DNA of 64,000 nucleotides from Utricularia gibba (Eukaryota; Streptophyta; Magnoliopsida; Lamiales; Lentibulariaceae): positions 1,364,001 to 1,428,000 of the forward strand of contig CM007992.1 of the NCBI GenBank assembly GCA_002189035.1, in the 5' to 3' direction. The notes below the pieces were generated by a model. It ran no database searches and had not been told where the DNA came from. It saw nothing but the letters and a program-made list of their open reading frames with translations. Of the stretch, positions 23,300-36,400 are shown piece after piece; the first letter of the stretch is position 1, and the number at the start of each line of letters is the position of its first letter. A program made the position numbers and the translations under genes.

Positions 23300-24880
23300 G
23301 ATCAAGTATTCACAATCAAATTATTATACTTTTCAATCTGTCAAAAACAGTCGCTTTTGACAAACCCTGACAGTTATCGACGTCTCAGACTGCACTTGGG
23401 TATCAAAAGACATTTTGGTCACTTTTCAGTAGCCGATTAGCACGTCCGATTTAGACTCCATCATATACAAATAGAAAAAAAGGAAATTAGTTGTATGTAT
23501 ATTATTCACTTACTCGAATTTCTATTCTCAAATATTAAATATTATATGAAATTAATCATATAAATACTCAATTATATTATACATAGATATATTAATACTT
23601 AACTATCAAAATACCTCTAATTCTTATTGTTCAATGTAAAGGCTCAGGTATGGGACAGTCTGCTATAAGAGCGGAGGTAGCACATATGGGGTAGATCAAG
23701 GTTAGCGGGTTTTGGAAGTCATAGTATATTCCGTCTCATTTTTTCATTTTTGCATGTTTGTTTTTGTTATATGCATCGTGGATGTTCCTCGGCAATCCCA
23801 AGCACGCCAGGGAACGGTAATGTGCCCGATCTATGGTCTGCTGTTGCGTGGTGTTACAGGTCCTTACCTGATTTCATGTTCTTGTTCTTTAGTCACGCTA
23901 CATTTGAAAAACCTAAGAATCAATTATATTCATAATGATTTTGTATAGAATTGATTATGTATTTCAAATATATGTCAAATTATCTTTTATAAAAATTAAT
24001 TTTTGAGAATCAATTCATTTATATAAAAAGCATGGAATTATAGTTTTTCTAGGAAATTGATTCGAGAATTAATTCTAAAAATAAAATTACAATTATATCT
24101 TTTTTTATAAATGATTAATTATTCTAATTTTTAAATTAGAATATTGATATAAATGCAATTATATTAAAATAACAACATAAATTATAATTTAAAAATTATA
24201 TAATATTCCTATAACACGAATAGTATAAAAAAATATTCTTAAATTATAAATTTATAAAATATAATTATTAATACATATGAATAAATGTGTCATTTAATTA
24301 TCAAAATCAATTCGCATTTTTTATACTCCAAACATGAATTCATTCTATAATAATCATTCTAAAAAACAATTACAAACATATATCAATTCTTATTTTATTA
24401 TAATTTTCAATTATGTTAAAATTAATTCTGAAGTGATCTTTTCAAATGTAACCTCAATGTCGCATCTTGTAGGGAAGCATACCTCACAACTCTTCCCAAT
24501 TTCCTCTCAGATTTCAATTACAGTGGCCATTAGGAGACCTATCCCTCTTTTGTCTACCTACTTAGGGAATTATGAATTTTTGTAAAAATAGCCCTTAATT
24601 AAAATGAGAATATAAAACCATCACCTATAATTTATCAGATTAAACTGAAATTTTTCTTTTTCAATTGCATAAAATCTATGTTTTAAAACATGAATGCAAT
24701 AGTTGATTAGAGTTTTTTTTAAAACCCTTGAATGAAATTTCTATATTTAAATATATATTTTAAATTAATAATTAAAAAATAGTATTTGGAAAGTGAATAA
24801 CGAGGGGGTGGGGCATTTACAGCTTAGCAACAGAATAACAAAAATTACTAATTACTATTTCGAAAAAGAACTATTTGTTT
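23300..24880. other. Intergenic region between the repeat array and the cyclin promoter
   Basis: Mostly AT-rich without genes. Two islands of more balanced composition (about 23330-23460 and 23630-23900) stand out but show no recognisable protein, RNA or terminal repeat. Confidence 0.5.
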
Positions 24881-24914
24881 TGAAAAGGTACACGTGGCTG
24901 AATATTTAAAATAT

Positions 24915-24982
24915 AGCCGTTTGCACCCAACACAAGAAAGAGCGATGCGCTTCATCCAACGGTCATCATTCACTAGCCGTTG
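24915..24982. promoter_or_regulatory. Cluster of three MSA-like elements (AACGG cores)
   Basis: TCCAACGGTC at 24955-24964 fits the mitosis-specific activator consensus (YCYAACGGYY). AGCCGTTTG (24915-24923) and AGCCGTTG (24975-24982) carry the AACGG core on the minus strand. They lie about 430-500 bp upstream of the cyclin start codon. MSA elements are bound by three-repeat MYB (MYB3R) factors and drive G2/M transcription of plant B-type cyclins, so the location fits. Confidence 0.7.
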
Positions 24983-25416
24983 TTTTCAAATAAATTCCAA
25001 GAGAATAGACACTGACTGGTCTTCCGAGGGTGCAGACATAAATCCGCTCTTCACTCTATCTCCATATTTTTCAATTGAACAATTTGGGGAGTAGAGGGAG
25101 TCAGATTCCCAATTTTGTGTCACCCCTTTCGAAAACTCTGTCGAATGATTCGCCTTCAATGGGGTTTCATATGTAGTCTCCCTCCCTGTATTCCTACGGA
25201 TCTTCTTGCAGGAGCTTGTGTTCGTTTCTGTAGTTTCGTGGGATTCTATTGATTTCAAGGTTTGGGTTCTGTCGATTGAATTTTTTTTCTTTGATTTAAT
25301 GACGTGGGCATCATTGATCTGAGTTTAATCTTCAGGATTTGAATTAAGATTCCATTTTTTTCGCTTTTCTTTGTATTTTTCCAGACCTGTATCCTGTATT
25401 GGAAATATAAATCGTA

Positions 25417-27717
25417 ATGGCCTCCAAGGAGAATTTTCCAGGTCTGATGAGGTGTTCAAATTCTCAAGGTAACTGAAATTTTCAAAGCACTTTGTTATGA
25501 GAAATCGCTTCATCTGAAATGTTGCAGAGTGACGGGTTTCTTAATGGTTTAATAGGTATGGCAATGAGGCCAGGGGATGGAAAAGTATCAACAGGGGTTG
25601 GTAATAACAGGAGGGCATTGAGCGCAATAGACAAGAACATTGTTGTGGATCCTTCCTACCCATCTGCTGTCTACAAAAGGGATAGTCTGAAAGAGTATGA
25701 ATCTCAGAAGGATTTATCTTTTTCTTTATATTTCGAATCCGGAATCACATTTTGATCTTTAAATGTGGTGATCTTTCGTAGAAAGAATACTTCCAGTAAC
25801 AAGAACCGTTCCATCCCGGTTCACCGCCCCATTACAAGGTTCATTTTCCTTATATTCTTGTGTACTCTTGAAAGGTTTTCTTATCCATGTACCTGATATT
25901 ATGAGCGGTCTGAGTACTATAACATATATCATGAATATGAAGTTGTGATGGCTCTTCAGGAACTTCGCAAAAAGAGCTCTAAGAGAACAGAAGCAAGAAC
26001 CACAGGTACTTGTTCTTTCTTCTTGCATAATGCTTCAATTGTGGTATGCAGGGCAGGGACTTGTTGCAATAAATTTAGTAATATGTTGTATTCTCAGGCG
26101 CTGAAGCCTTTGCCTCAACCTGCACCGATTCCTCTTGAATCCGAAGGCTGCATTATCATTGAGGTAGATGAAGATGTGCCATCTTTTGTGCAACATACAG
26201 AGGCTATGCTGGAAGAAATATATAGAATGGTGCTTCTCCATTTTTCACCTTCTTTTTTCTTCTCTCGTGTCTTGCTGATTCTCAATGTTTTGAGTTTGTG
26301 TGCAGGATGCAGAAGTTGAAATGGAAGACGTTTCTGAGGAAGAGGTAGTGATGGATATAGACAGCACAGACAAGAAAAATCCACTTGCAGTTACTGAGTA
26401 CATTGAAGAAATTTACATGTACTACAAGAAAGTAGAGGTGTGGCATATCCCATTTCTTTTATGCTTACATTCTAACCAGCACTCTAGTTTCATCCATGCT
26501 TACTATTGGCACCAGGATGATTCCCATCTCACCTCACATCTGCATCGGCTCACTTGCGCATTTTCCTTTGATCTTAATATCTTTTATTCAACATAGTTTC
26601 TCTTACACTGCCTGATCTTTTACTGCAGAAACTAAGCTGTGTCCCTCCGAATTACATGGAACAGCAGCCTGACATCAATGAGCGTATGAGAGCTATTCTC
26701 ATTGACTGGCTCATTGAGGTGCAAATTTCTGATCTGGTTGTTGTGTTTGTTGCGCAAACATCATCATCCATGAACCCAATGATCATTGATGGCCTTTCTG
26801 TGTTGTAATCTTTGCAGGTGCATTACAAGTTCGAGCTGATGGAGGAGACATTGTATTTAACTGTCAATCTCATTGATAGATTCCTAGCAGTCAAGCCTGT
26901 TGCAAGGAAAAAACTGCAACTGGTTGGGGCAACGGCTCTTCTTCTTGCCTGCAAATACGAAGAAGTTTCTGTTCCCATCGTGGAGGACCTTATTCTGATC
27001 TCAGACAAGGCTTACAGCAGACAAGAAGTGCTTGAAATGGTTAGTTGTCTGCCTGCCTCTCTCAGTGAATGGAATACAAGTTCTAACTTCTGGTGTGTAC
27101 GAACCTGTAGGAGAAGCTGATGATCAACACCATGCAGTTTAATCTATCCCTGCCAACTCCATATGTTTTCATGCGGCGTTTCCTGAAAGCTGCGCAGTCG
27201 GATAAAACGGTTTGTTTCTTTCGCATCTCCAGTACCTGTTTCCTTTGTTCAGAAGGTCATTGCCTCCGGTAACTTGTCTAGCAGCTGGAGCTCCTGTCAT
27301 TCTTCATAATCGAACTCTGCCTAGTTGAATACGAGATGCTTCAGTTCCCTCCTTCCTTGTTAGCAGCCGCTGCCATCTTCACAGGGCTGTGCACTGTGAC
27401 TGGGCGGAAAGAGTGGAGCAGAACCTGCGAAACTCACACCAGCTACACAAAAAACCAGCTTCTGTCAGTCATTCAAAGCATAATTCTGCTGTTTTCTTTC
27501 TTTTTTTTTTTTTTTTTCAGAAACAGGAGCTCATGGGCAATGCATATTATTATCTGTTTCCTGTTGCAGTGATTGTGCAAAAATGATGGTAACTTTCCAT
27601 CAGAGAGCAGGAACTGGGAAGCTAACTGGTGTGCATAAAAAGTACAGCACTTCAAGGTATGGGTATGCTGCTAATGCTGAACCTGCTCTTTTTCTTCTTG
27701 CTGATGGAGAAACATAA
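25417..27717 (+). CDS. CYCB2: G2/mitotic-specific B2-type cyclin
   Basis: Regulatory subunit of cyclin-dependent kinase for G2/M. Exon 1 begins MASKENFPG (25417) and splices at about 25472 to 25556 ([10 protein letters not shown], then [11 protein letters not shown]). Later exons give [47 protein letters not shown] and [20 protein letters not shown]. The cyclin box starts [18 protein letters not shown], with [32 protein letters not shown] and [10 protein letters not shown], and the C-terminal fold runs [16 protein letters not shown] to the last exon [17 protein letters not shown]...FLLADGET. The HYKFEL sequence in the box is typical of B2 rather than B1 cyclins. An obvious RxxLxxI destruction box is [10 protein letters not shown]. 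All splice phases checked are consistent, with no disruptions. Its 3' end faces SBE1. Confidence 0.93.
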
Positions 27718-27991
27718 CGGGGAAGGCTTTTGGGTTAACTGTAACACTGCATCAGAGAATGCAGGGGCCACAAACTCAGTGTTCTTCTTGAGCTTTCTCT
27801 TCTTGTTGGTATCATCATTTCAATCCTTTGTATGTAATAGACTACTCATGATGAAGCCAACTTTTGCTGCTTCAAAACACGAACAACACACGACAGAGTC
27901 ACATCCTGTAAACCGCAATGGAAGTTGATGTGAAATAAAAACACATCGTTTCATATATGTTGTAACTTTTGTTTGGCACTACGCCTCACTA

Positions 27992-30900
27992 CTAGTCATC
28001 TCCTATTCCTTGAACCAGCTTCGGAATGCTGCCACTGTTACTTGTAGTTAAAGGAATCGGATGATCACTCTCCTCGAATTCTTGGAGTCCCTCTTCAACT
28101 CGATAATAAGCCTCATGACAAACACATCAACAAAGCGGTAAGGGAGGGGTTCATGCAATTAAAAAAACATGAGATTCATCAATGAACATACCACACATGT
28201 ACGCGAAGGAGATAGCACTTGGAAGGAATTTGGCCGGTTCTTGAAATTTGATTCAGGAACACCTGGTTTTCCTTCCGGGGATGTGAAATGGTCTACATCA
28301 TGTCCAATCTGTCAAGAAGTGAAAATAGTGAACGTCGTTAATGAAAACTGCAATGAACCACTGAAATGTTCAACCAAAAAAGCTAGAAAGAGAAGTCCTT
28401 ACTCTCCCAAGTCCGCCAAATTCCCATGCATCACTATCCAAAGCGACTCTATATTTTCCAGGCATATCACAACCGACCTTATACCTGTGCATAACGATGT
28501 GAAGAGAAGCATGAAGAAAATCAAGCAAATGGTGGCATTGTACCACTAAACGATTTACCCTTCATATGTATTTTCTGGGTGGAAGTTGAACACAAACACC
28601 AGATCGCCACGTTCAAATACAATGACCTGCAAGTAAAATATACTGAATCTAAACGAGAAAATTTCTCAATTGTATTAAGGAAGTGAAAACAAAGGCCATG
28701 GGAAGTCCTCTTGCAGTAACGTCAGCAACCTTTTCATTATCATCCATGCTGCTAACAAACTGTTTTTCCGATGATAAAAACTTGAATTTCTCATCCAGCA
28801 TATTCATGGCTCGGTCAAAAGCATTCATGAACTGCATTTACAATTCAGAGGGTGAAAAATATTGATTCAAGTTTCCCACAAGTCAATAATGTGAAAGAGG
28901 ACTTCAGCTTTTGTTTCTACAAAATCATTTAGGATCAAGCAATAAGATTGCATCAGTAATAAATTAGAGAAAGCTGGGTGGCCCAGAATTACGCATATCA
29001 ATCATAGAAATGGTTGCATGGAAAATAATGCAAAGCAAAGAGACCTTGAATCTCAAGTGATCAGCATCAACAAGGTTCCATTGACGACGGCATTTGTCAT
29101 AGCTCCAATCATTGCCTTCCCTAGGGAAGTCAATCCATTCTGGATGCCCAAACTATTCAACGAGAGATTATCAGAAACATCTCTTCCACTTATATGAACA
29201 AAGTCCCTCATGCAGATTCCAATGCAACTTTGTTGAGAACACGCATTTATCATTTATATTCGCAAATCTTAACAAACTTCCGAAAACAGTGTCCTTTTAC
29301 AACATTAGTTTATTTTCTAGTTTGTAGGATGAATACAACCATCTTACCTCATTTCCCATAAAGTTAAGGTATCCCTCTCCACCCAATGCCATTGTTATGA
29401 AATGAATCATCTGATGGACATGGGAAAAGAATCTATGTTAAGTTTTATGACATGTAAGCAACTGTTTAAAATCCACAAGCATTATGTACCTTATGAAGTG
29501 CAATCCCGCGCATGATAATTGGAGAAGCTTCATTCAAACAGGACATACCAGAGTACATTTCTTTATCCATCAGGAGAAATGCAATGGTTTTGTCACCAAC
29601 AATCGCCTGTCAAACTCCAAATGTTAGCGTAGGGGAAGTAGCAGGGAGTATGAAGTATGGGGCAGAATGTGTTCGATTGCGAATACCTGATCATGACTTT
29701 CAGCATATGCTATACACCTCTCTGCATACCTCCTGTTTGTCAAGCAATAACTTATTTCCCCCATGCTCCACTCTTCATCCTTCTGGTTTTTCAAATAGTT
29801 AATCCACTTGTCAGGAATAGCCATTGCAAGCCTATAATCAAAACCAATCCCTCCATCAGAAACAGGTCTACTAATTCCAGGCATTCCAGAAACATCTTCC
29901 GCGACTACAGTTGCATTTGGCAAGATGCTATGTATAAGATCATTGGCCAGCATTAAATACAAAATCGCATCAACATCTGTCATCATATTGAAGTATTCAT
30001 CGTAGTTCCCAGTAAATGCCATGTTTATTCCATGGTGATGATACAGCATTGAGGTCACACCATCAAATCGAAATCCATCAAACTTGAATTCCTCTAGCCA
30101 CCATCTCAGATTTGAAAGAAGAAATCGAAGAACTTCCCAGTTTCCATAGTTGAACAATCTGCTATCCACAACTTGTGATAACCGCGATCTCCAGTATGAA
30201 AATAAGAGTCTAGTGAGCCCTGTCCAACATCAAAACCATTGAGGCCATCCGTAATGTTGTTACTTGCATGGCTGTGAACAACATCCATCAGGACTTGAAG
30301 ACCTAAACCATGTGCCTTGTCAATCAGATATTTGAGGTCCTCTGGGGTCCCAGATCTACTACTGACAGCAAAAAAGTTTGTGACATGATACCCAAAAGAT
30401 GCATAGTATGAATGCTCCATCACAGCCATCAACTGAACTGTATTATAGTTATTTGCTCGAATGCGAGGCAGAACACTATCGGCAAAATCCTTGTATGTAT
30501 TTACACAAGGTTCTGAACTACTCATTCCAACATGTGCTTCATATATGCGCGGTGACTCAGGTTTAGGCGGCCTAGGGTGTTTGAAATGGTACCTGACAAG
30601 CTAAACTTCAGTCAGTGTACTACAAAAAGAAGCTAACAGCCAGTTAGATATGTTATTCCGGCAATGTTTTTTTTCATATCACATAAATCTGGGAAGAACC
30701 TTTTCAACACAACAGATAATAAAAAGCAATGCCCCAAAATTTAGAAACTGAACTACTTCACAATCTACCTTTCCTGAGGCGGAGGATCCCAATACACACC
30801 ATCATAAGGTGCACCGAATCTTGTAGGATCCTGAGTTGCATACTTGATCCAGGCAGGGATTCGATCGACCCACAAACCATTAGGTTGCTTAAATCTGAAT

Positions 30901-32310
30901 TTCACCCTTGAATTATGCGGGATGGCTGGATTCCCATCAAATCCAGGTATTCGAATGCTCCATAGACCATACTCATTTTTCTCCATTTTATGGTCTGATC
31001 CTCTCCATCCATTGAAGTCACCAATAACTTCTGCTTCCCTGAAGCAAGTTAAAAATAAGTTGGGACGTAGACAAATGTCTGAGTTGAGATAAACCGGTCC
31101 TTAATTCAATAAAATGTGAATTAAAACAATGAAGATCTTATAATCATAAGAAACGTGGACTGACAGAGCAGCCGGGGCCCATTCACGGTAGATGATGCAA
31201 CCATCTTCTTTATTGAATCCAAGTTTCTGGTAACCTGCTTGAAGTCATATCAGACAACTCGAGTTACATTAAGCTCTTTTCACTGCCTTTTTTACGGAAT
31301 TATGAATAACATCAATATTTCCTAGGAGCATTACATCTTTTTGATGACACAAGTTTAAATGAGAGAGGCTAAAAAAGTTGAAGGGCCTCTAAATTCACGC
31401 TCAAAAACTAAATGTAAAATCTATCTCATACGCTATCAATACCTTGTGCAAACTCTTCAAGGCTTCCCTCATGTTTCTCAATTAGTTCTTTTTGATCCAT
31501 GTATCTCCTTAACCTGTATGTGAAATGATCTCTATAAGATTCCAACGCGGATCTAATTGGAAGAGGCCAATTGTTTCAACATCCTTTTTCATATTCCCCA
31601 CAGTAGAATGATCGTCAGAGGTGAGAGCAGGTAACATTGAACCGAGTTGCTAACCAGGAAAATGGATCCACAGTTCAGTGATAAGCACACTACAAGAAAG
31701 TCTTCAGTGAAGCAGAAATTCCAGGAGCAGATATACTTACTTTTCCATGACTCATACCGCTTAAAACAGAGATTGCTCTATGATTCGCCAGCAATTTGCA
31801 AGAAGTGAATGCTTTTCTGGATTGCGTCTTACCAGTGCAGCGGCCACTGCATGGATCCTGCGAGAAAATTGAAATAGACACCCTTAGCCTAATCATTACT
31901 CAGCGGTATAAAGCCCAAGCCGACACCGCAATCCTTTGAATAATCAACCCAATCATACGCACAGGCAATGTGCTAAAGCATATTCAAGGAGACAACAGCC
32001 ATAACTGTTCACAATTCTCATCAGAATCGCCGCAAATAAATGAACCACAAAGCGGTATATCACGCAAAAAAAAAAAAATGAAACAGCGATCAAACCAATG
32101 CGGATTCTTCACTTGCTGCAATCAACGACGAAACCCGAGCAGCAGCCGCATACAGAGGGTTACTCGAACTGTGCATCTCCTCTGTTTAGAAGCAAAAGCT
32201 AGTTGGAACGGTGGAGTGAAGAGTCGGGCAAGCATTCTCTCTTTTGAGATGGCAGTTCCAGTTGCCGACCACACACTTTGATACTGCCAAGGCGATATTT
32301 CTATTTCCAC
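27992..32310 (-). CDS. SBE1: Class-B (SBE I) starch branching enzyme, two apparent frameshifts
   Basis: GH13 1,4-alpha-glucan branching enzyme of plastid starch synthesis. Exon 1 (32164 up to [10 protein letters not shown] at 32235, or Met at 32310) is transit-peptide-like; exon 2 is 31741-31857. CBM48 region: [31 protein letters not shown]. Catalytic barrel: [21 protein letters not shown] (nucleophile Asp), [10 protein letters not shown] (acid/base Glu), [21 protein letters not shown] and HKLW/DSRLFNY mark class B rather than SBE II. The end is VLSPSRTCV + AYYRVEEGL...GIGDD, stop at 27992-27994. Near 31546-31550 (LDP then ALESYRDHF) and near 30166-30170 (GYHKLW then DSRLFNYGN) one base is missing relative to the frame the protein family needs. 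Either the gene is decaying or the assembly has two indels; all other exons read cleanly. Confidence 0.88.
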
Positions 32311-32319
32311 CCTAAAATC

Positions 32320-33360
32320 GCCGGTTTTATTTTATATAATAAAATAAAATAATTTATTTTTCTCGACAATTTTTTTAAGCAAGTCTAATAACAATGTATG
32401 TTTAAAATAAAAAAGTAATATTAAATATGATTATCTTAAATATGCATATCATGAAGTGATCATTTTTCTAAATAAATTTATTATGGATGTATATTCAAAA
32501 TAAAATTTTATGTACTCATGAATATGTTTGATATTATAATATAGAATATTTAAATTTAAATTTACATATAAACAGTTATCTGATTAAATAGCATATGTAT
32601 GCAAGTCTAGTATAATTATATCATTCATTTTTTGAACATGTGGATAATATACACAAATGAAAAAAAAGGAAGAGGATTACTTATTATATTTTATTACTTA
32701 AATATAAAAATATTCAATGATATTATATTTTAATATTTTAATATTCTAATATCAAATGATTTCTATCTATTATATTAGTTTAGATTATATGAGATCATTT
32801 TATATTAAATACCATAGATTATACATTTATCTATGGAGAATTGGTTTATTTGAGATTGCTTTATATATGTTATTTGTTTTATAAATTTATAATAATGGAT
32901 AAAATAAAAATTTAAAGATTTAATATCAATTTAATATCATGGTTTGTGACTTGATCCTCTATCATGAATTATACTTCCATTTTAGCTTGAATATGAAAAT
33001 TATAAACCATATTTTGAAGGTTCATTTTGTAAATTCACAATTTCTGTTAAACACTACAAACCAAACACTTATGAAATACAATTTTAATATTACTAACTAT
33101 ACATTATATTAAAAAAAAAATTCCATTATATAAAACTCAATAAATTAATTTTTTTATTTTAATGGATTACATAATTTTTCTTAGTAATAATTTTGTTAAA
33201 AAAAATATGTCAAATTTAACTGGAAACTCACTTAAATATATGGGACGGGTTCGCTGGTTTTCTCCATTCTAAATTTACAAGTTAGAATAGAGCAGCAATA
33301 TACACAACATACAGCACATCAAAAAACAAGAAAGGAGTTCCGTTATACCCTTGGAAGGTA
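32320..33360. other. AT-rich intergenic spacer between SBE1 and GI
   Basis: About 1 kb of AT-rich DNA between the 5' end of SBE1 and the 3' end of GIGANTEA, both transcribed leftward. No gene, repeat or terminal inverted repeat seen. Confidence 0.6.
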
Positions 33361-33425
33361 TCATCGTCTCATGGTGATGGTATACCTGGCCGAGATGCAG
33401 GGGTTAGAGTCTCCGGGGGATGTTT

Positions 33426-36400
33426 TCAGGCGGAGATAGTGATGCCTAATTCTTTTGCGGCGGCATCCACGAACTGAATCGGCAGTCCGGTGGCGAGGCG
33501 GCTGTGCGCTTCCCATGTCAGGCACTTCTTGATCTCTGCGACGCAGTCGGTTGTGCCGACCTTCAAGAGGGCGTACGGCGGGCTGCGGATGGCCTCGGCG
33601 TCGGCGTCGGCGTCGGCTCTGATACTGGAGGTTAAGATGCTGGCGTGTAAAATGGCACGGAGGACGGATGTGCTGAGGGCACGAACATGCGCGCTGGGAT
33701 GGGAGACGCAGCGAACCGTGGCGGGAAGGCGGCACTGCAGCAGGTAAGAAACCAATGTATTGAGAATGGGATGGTGGGTGGATGTTATTATCAGGGGATG
33801 GGATGATGATACCTTCAATAGATTGGAGAGGCCGTCTGCGACTGGGAAACCGGACTCTCCCCATTCTATAACTGGTTCGACAGCTCGGGCTGTCACTTCC
33901 AGCAGCTGTTGAATGTTGGATGACACAAGAAACCGGTGAATTTTGCAAATAAGGATGGGGAAAGATGATTGGTGATGTTAATGGGAGGTTTGCTAGAGGA
34001 ATGGTGCAGCTTTAATTACCTCTAGCTGAGGTAAAGTGCATGCTTCTCCATCAACCAGCATGCCGTCGGTGGCACGGAGCAGGACATCTGATGCGCTAGC
34101 GAGAATCACCAGAGACTCTGGGTGATCGTGGTTTCTCATTAACTCGACAAGAACCTTCACTATTCGCTGGTTGATTGTCCACATCTTTTGTCCTTGATCA
34201 TCATCCTTAGCAATCCAAGGTTTTAATTCCCTCTCGGCCTGAGAACAAGTGTCAAGGAGTTCCAAAAAAACAATCAAAAAACTAGAACAGTTGGAAGCCA
34301 TGTGCCACAGAGAAGTTCTTAATTCAGTTTGAAAGCCAAAAAAAGAGACAAGAAAACTGTGGTCTGAACCTGAAGAACAACTGCTGTCACAGCTTTTGCC
34401 GGCGATGCAGATGCCACGTTACATAGAGCAGCAACCACCTGCATCGTTTGGGAAGTGATGATCTGAACTTACCGTGTTTGAAAATTTCAGCATTCAATGT
34501 GGTGAGTAATTAAGGGACTAAAGATTCAGCTAAGAAGGCTAAAGAGAGGATGGATTATTGAGCAGAGTACGATGCCATCATATATAGTTCAAGAAAACAA
34601 AGTGAATTAATTAATACCTGCCTCCAACCTTGCTGAGCGGACGTGCTCTCGGCGCTAGGTTGTGTTTCAGGAGATACGATCAATTTGTGCCACAGTAAGG
34701 AAACAACAGAAACACATAGTTCTTGCTTTTCTGCAAGAACAGATCTCAGAAGAACCTGGGAACTGCAACTAAAACCGATATGTCGATCCATAGTTAAAAA
34801 GTTGGCCAAATCTGAAGCATCTGTAGGGAGGCTTGCCAATCCCTTGCCTACATTGCATCTTTCATTGTCAAAAGAAGCCCCCTTCTCCTCCAATGCTTCT
34901 GACTTGGAAAAGTTTCCAGTCTGTTGTGAAGATGGATGACCATATTCTAACTGGCAACAGCTAGCACAGCTGTTGAGTTTTTTCCCGTGAAAACATGCAG
35001 AGTCCTTAGCTGATGGATTTTGAAGAAGATGCAACTTCATCGGTTCGACTTTGTTTACTATAGAAGCAATTACCTTACTATGAATGTTGATGAGACTGAA
35101 AAGGGAGGATGCCCTGGACTGAATCTCCTTGTCCAACTTGCATCTTACCAAGGCAGAAAGAGCACACATGCAAGCTTTAGAGTGCCTAAACAAATGAGAT
35201 ATGTGGGCTGCGACCATTGCAGCAGCCACTATTTCATTTGAGCTATAACTCCATGAAGTTCCAATGGAAGACGGCTTCAAAGAAAAAAGGGCTTCAAGAA
35301 TTGCTAACATTCTTCGGGTATGTTGAACTGCTAAATTAATGCCATCCTGAAACTCAACATTCTGATTATTAACCATTGCATTCCCACTAACAGAACTATC
35401 TCCAGCATCCAAGAGATTACAGCCTTTGGAGATCAAGGGGAAAAGCTGCAATTCACAGGATAAAGCACAGACAGCAGCAATGATATAAGAATCAAATGCT
35501 GCGACAGGGCCATGCTTTTTAACCCGTTTACCATCAATATCTGTTTTCCTCGCACTAGACCCGTCTTTGCCCAAATCAGCGGAATAAGAAACTTCACCTC
35601 TTGGCCTTTTGCTGCCACTGGGCTGTGCCTCATTACTAACGCATACAGTTAACACAGCAAAAAGAAGGCGGGAGGCAAGTTCTACTGATGCACGGGACTC
35701 CAAGAATAGGGAGTGGACCATTGTCCGGAGCTCAGCCACGGCAAGATTCTTTGATGCAGATCCAAAGGCATATCTTGTTTTCCTATTTTGCTCCCTAGAA
35801 GACTCGGGAGGGAAAGTCCTCTGGAGAACTGCTTCTACAGTAGCGACAAATATCTTAATCAGGCAGGTTTCGGATGGACTTCCACGAGGAAGATACTCAA
35901 GTACTTTAATAAGAGGAATGTATAAGTTCCAAGAAAGTGCAGGAGTCTGCAGAGGTGTTGCAACTATGATCTCAGGAAGATCTACAGCTGAAGAGCTCAA
36001 AGGAATCAAGCCATAAGCAGCTTCCCATATTGTACAAATTCTCCATTCAACCTCTGGACCATGTGCACATAGCATTGAGGCTATCCCCTGGGCAGTAGCA
36101 TCAACTGTAGCTTCCGCAGCAGGAAATTCTTTTTGCTAGTGCAAATTGGAAAATACAAGTCAAGAAGACATGTTGAAGCAAGGAATAATATTGGACAGGA
36201 TTCAGAAAGTCAGAAAATAAAACCTGCTTCCTAGCAATGGAGATATAGCCAGCCAACGGTTCAAGCTGTACTTCAATTCCTTCAACTTGTCTTAGAGGAG
36301 GAAATAGTAAATCTGGCTGAGAGAGTACTCTGAAAAGTAAAGCAGCAGCAGAATCTGCAGCCACCCCAGCTCTCATAGACATAGCAACTCCAATAGCACG

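Larger units (their letters stand above)
18180..23300. repeat. AT-rich divergent tandem repeat array (unit about 110 bp) with higher-order structure
   Basis: An anchor resembling TTGATATAAATTGATTTTAA, usually followed by TATATTGAATC and AATTCATTTAAT, recurs over about 5 kb. Successive anchors at about 18270, 18385, 18498, 18600, 18716 and 18838 are 102-122 bp apart. Units have diverged by substitutions and small indels. Four less AT-rich modules interrupt the array and resemble one another, giving a longer period of about 740-970 bp. No protein frame spans it. Unit boundaries were judged by eye. Confidence 0.75.

Noticed and set aside
23950-24450. Possible palindromic MITE with AATCAATT-type words
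   Set aside because: Short inverted words occur, but no matching ends or target-site duplication could be defined in such AT-rich DNA.
33361-33948. 195-codon Arg/Ser-rich frame at the GI 3' end
   Set aside because: Shadow of the correct GI frame, which ends AAKELGITISA.
35609-36016. 135-codon open frame antisense to GI
   Set aside because: It lies wholly over a clearly coding GI exon and is a shadow frame.
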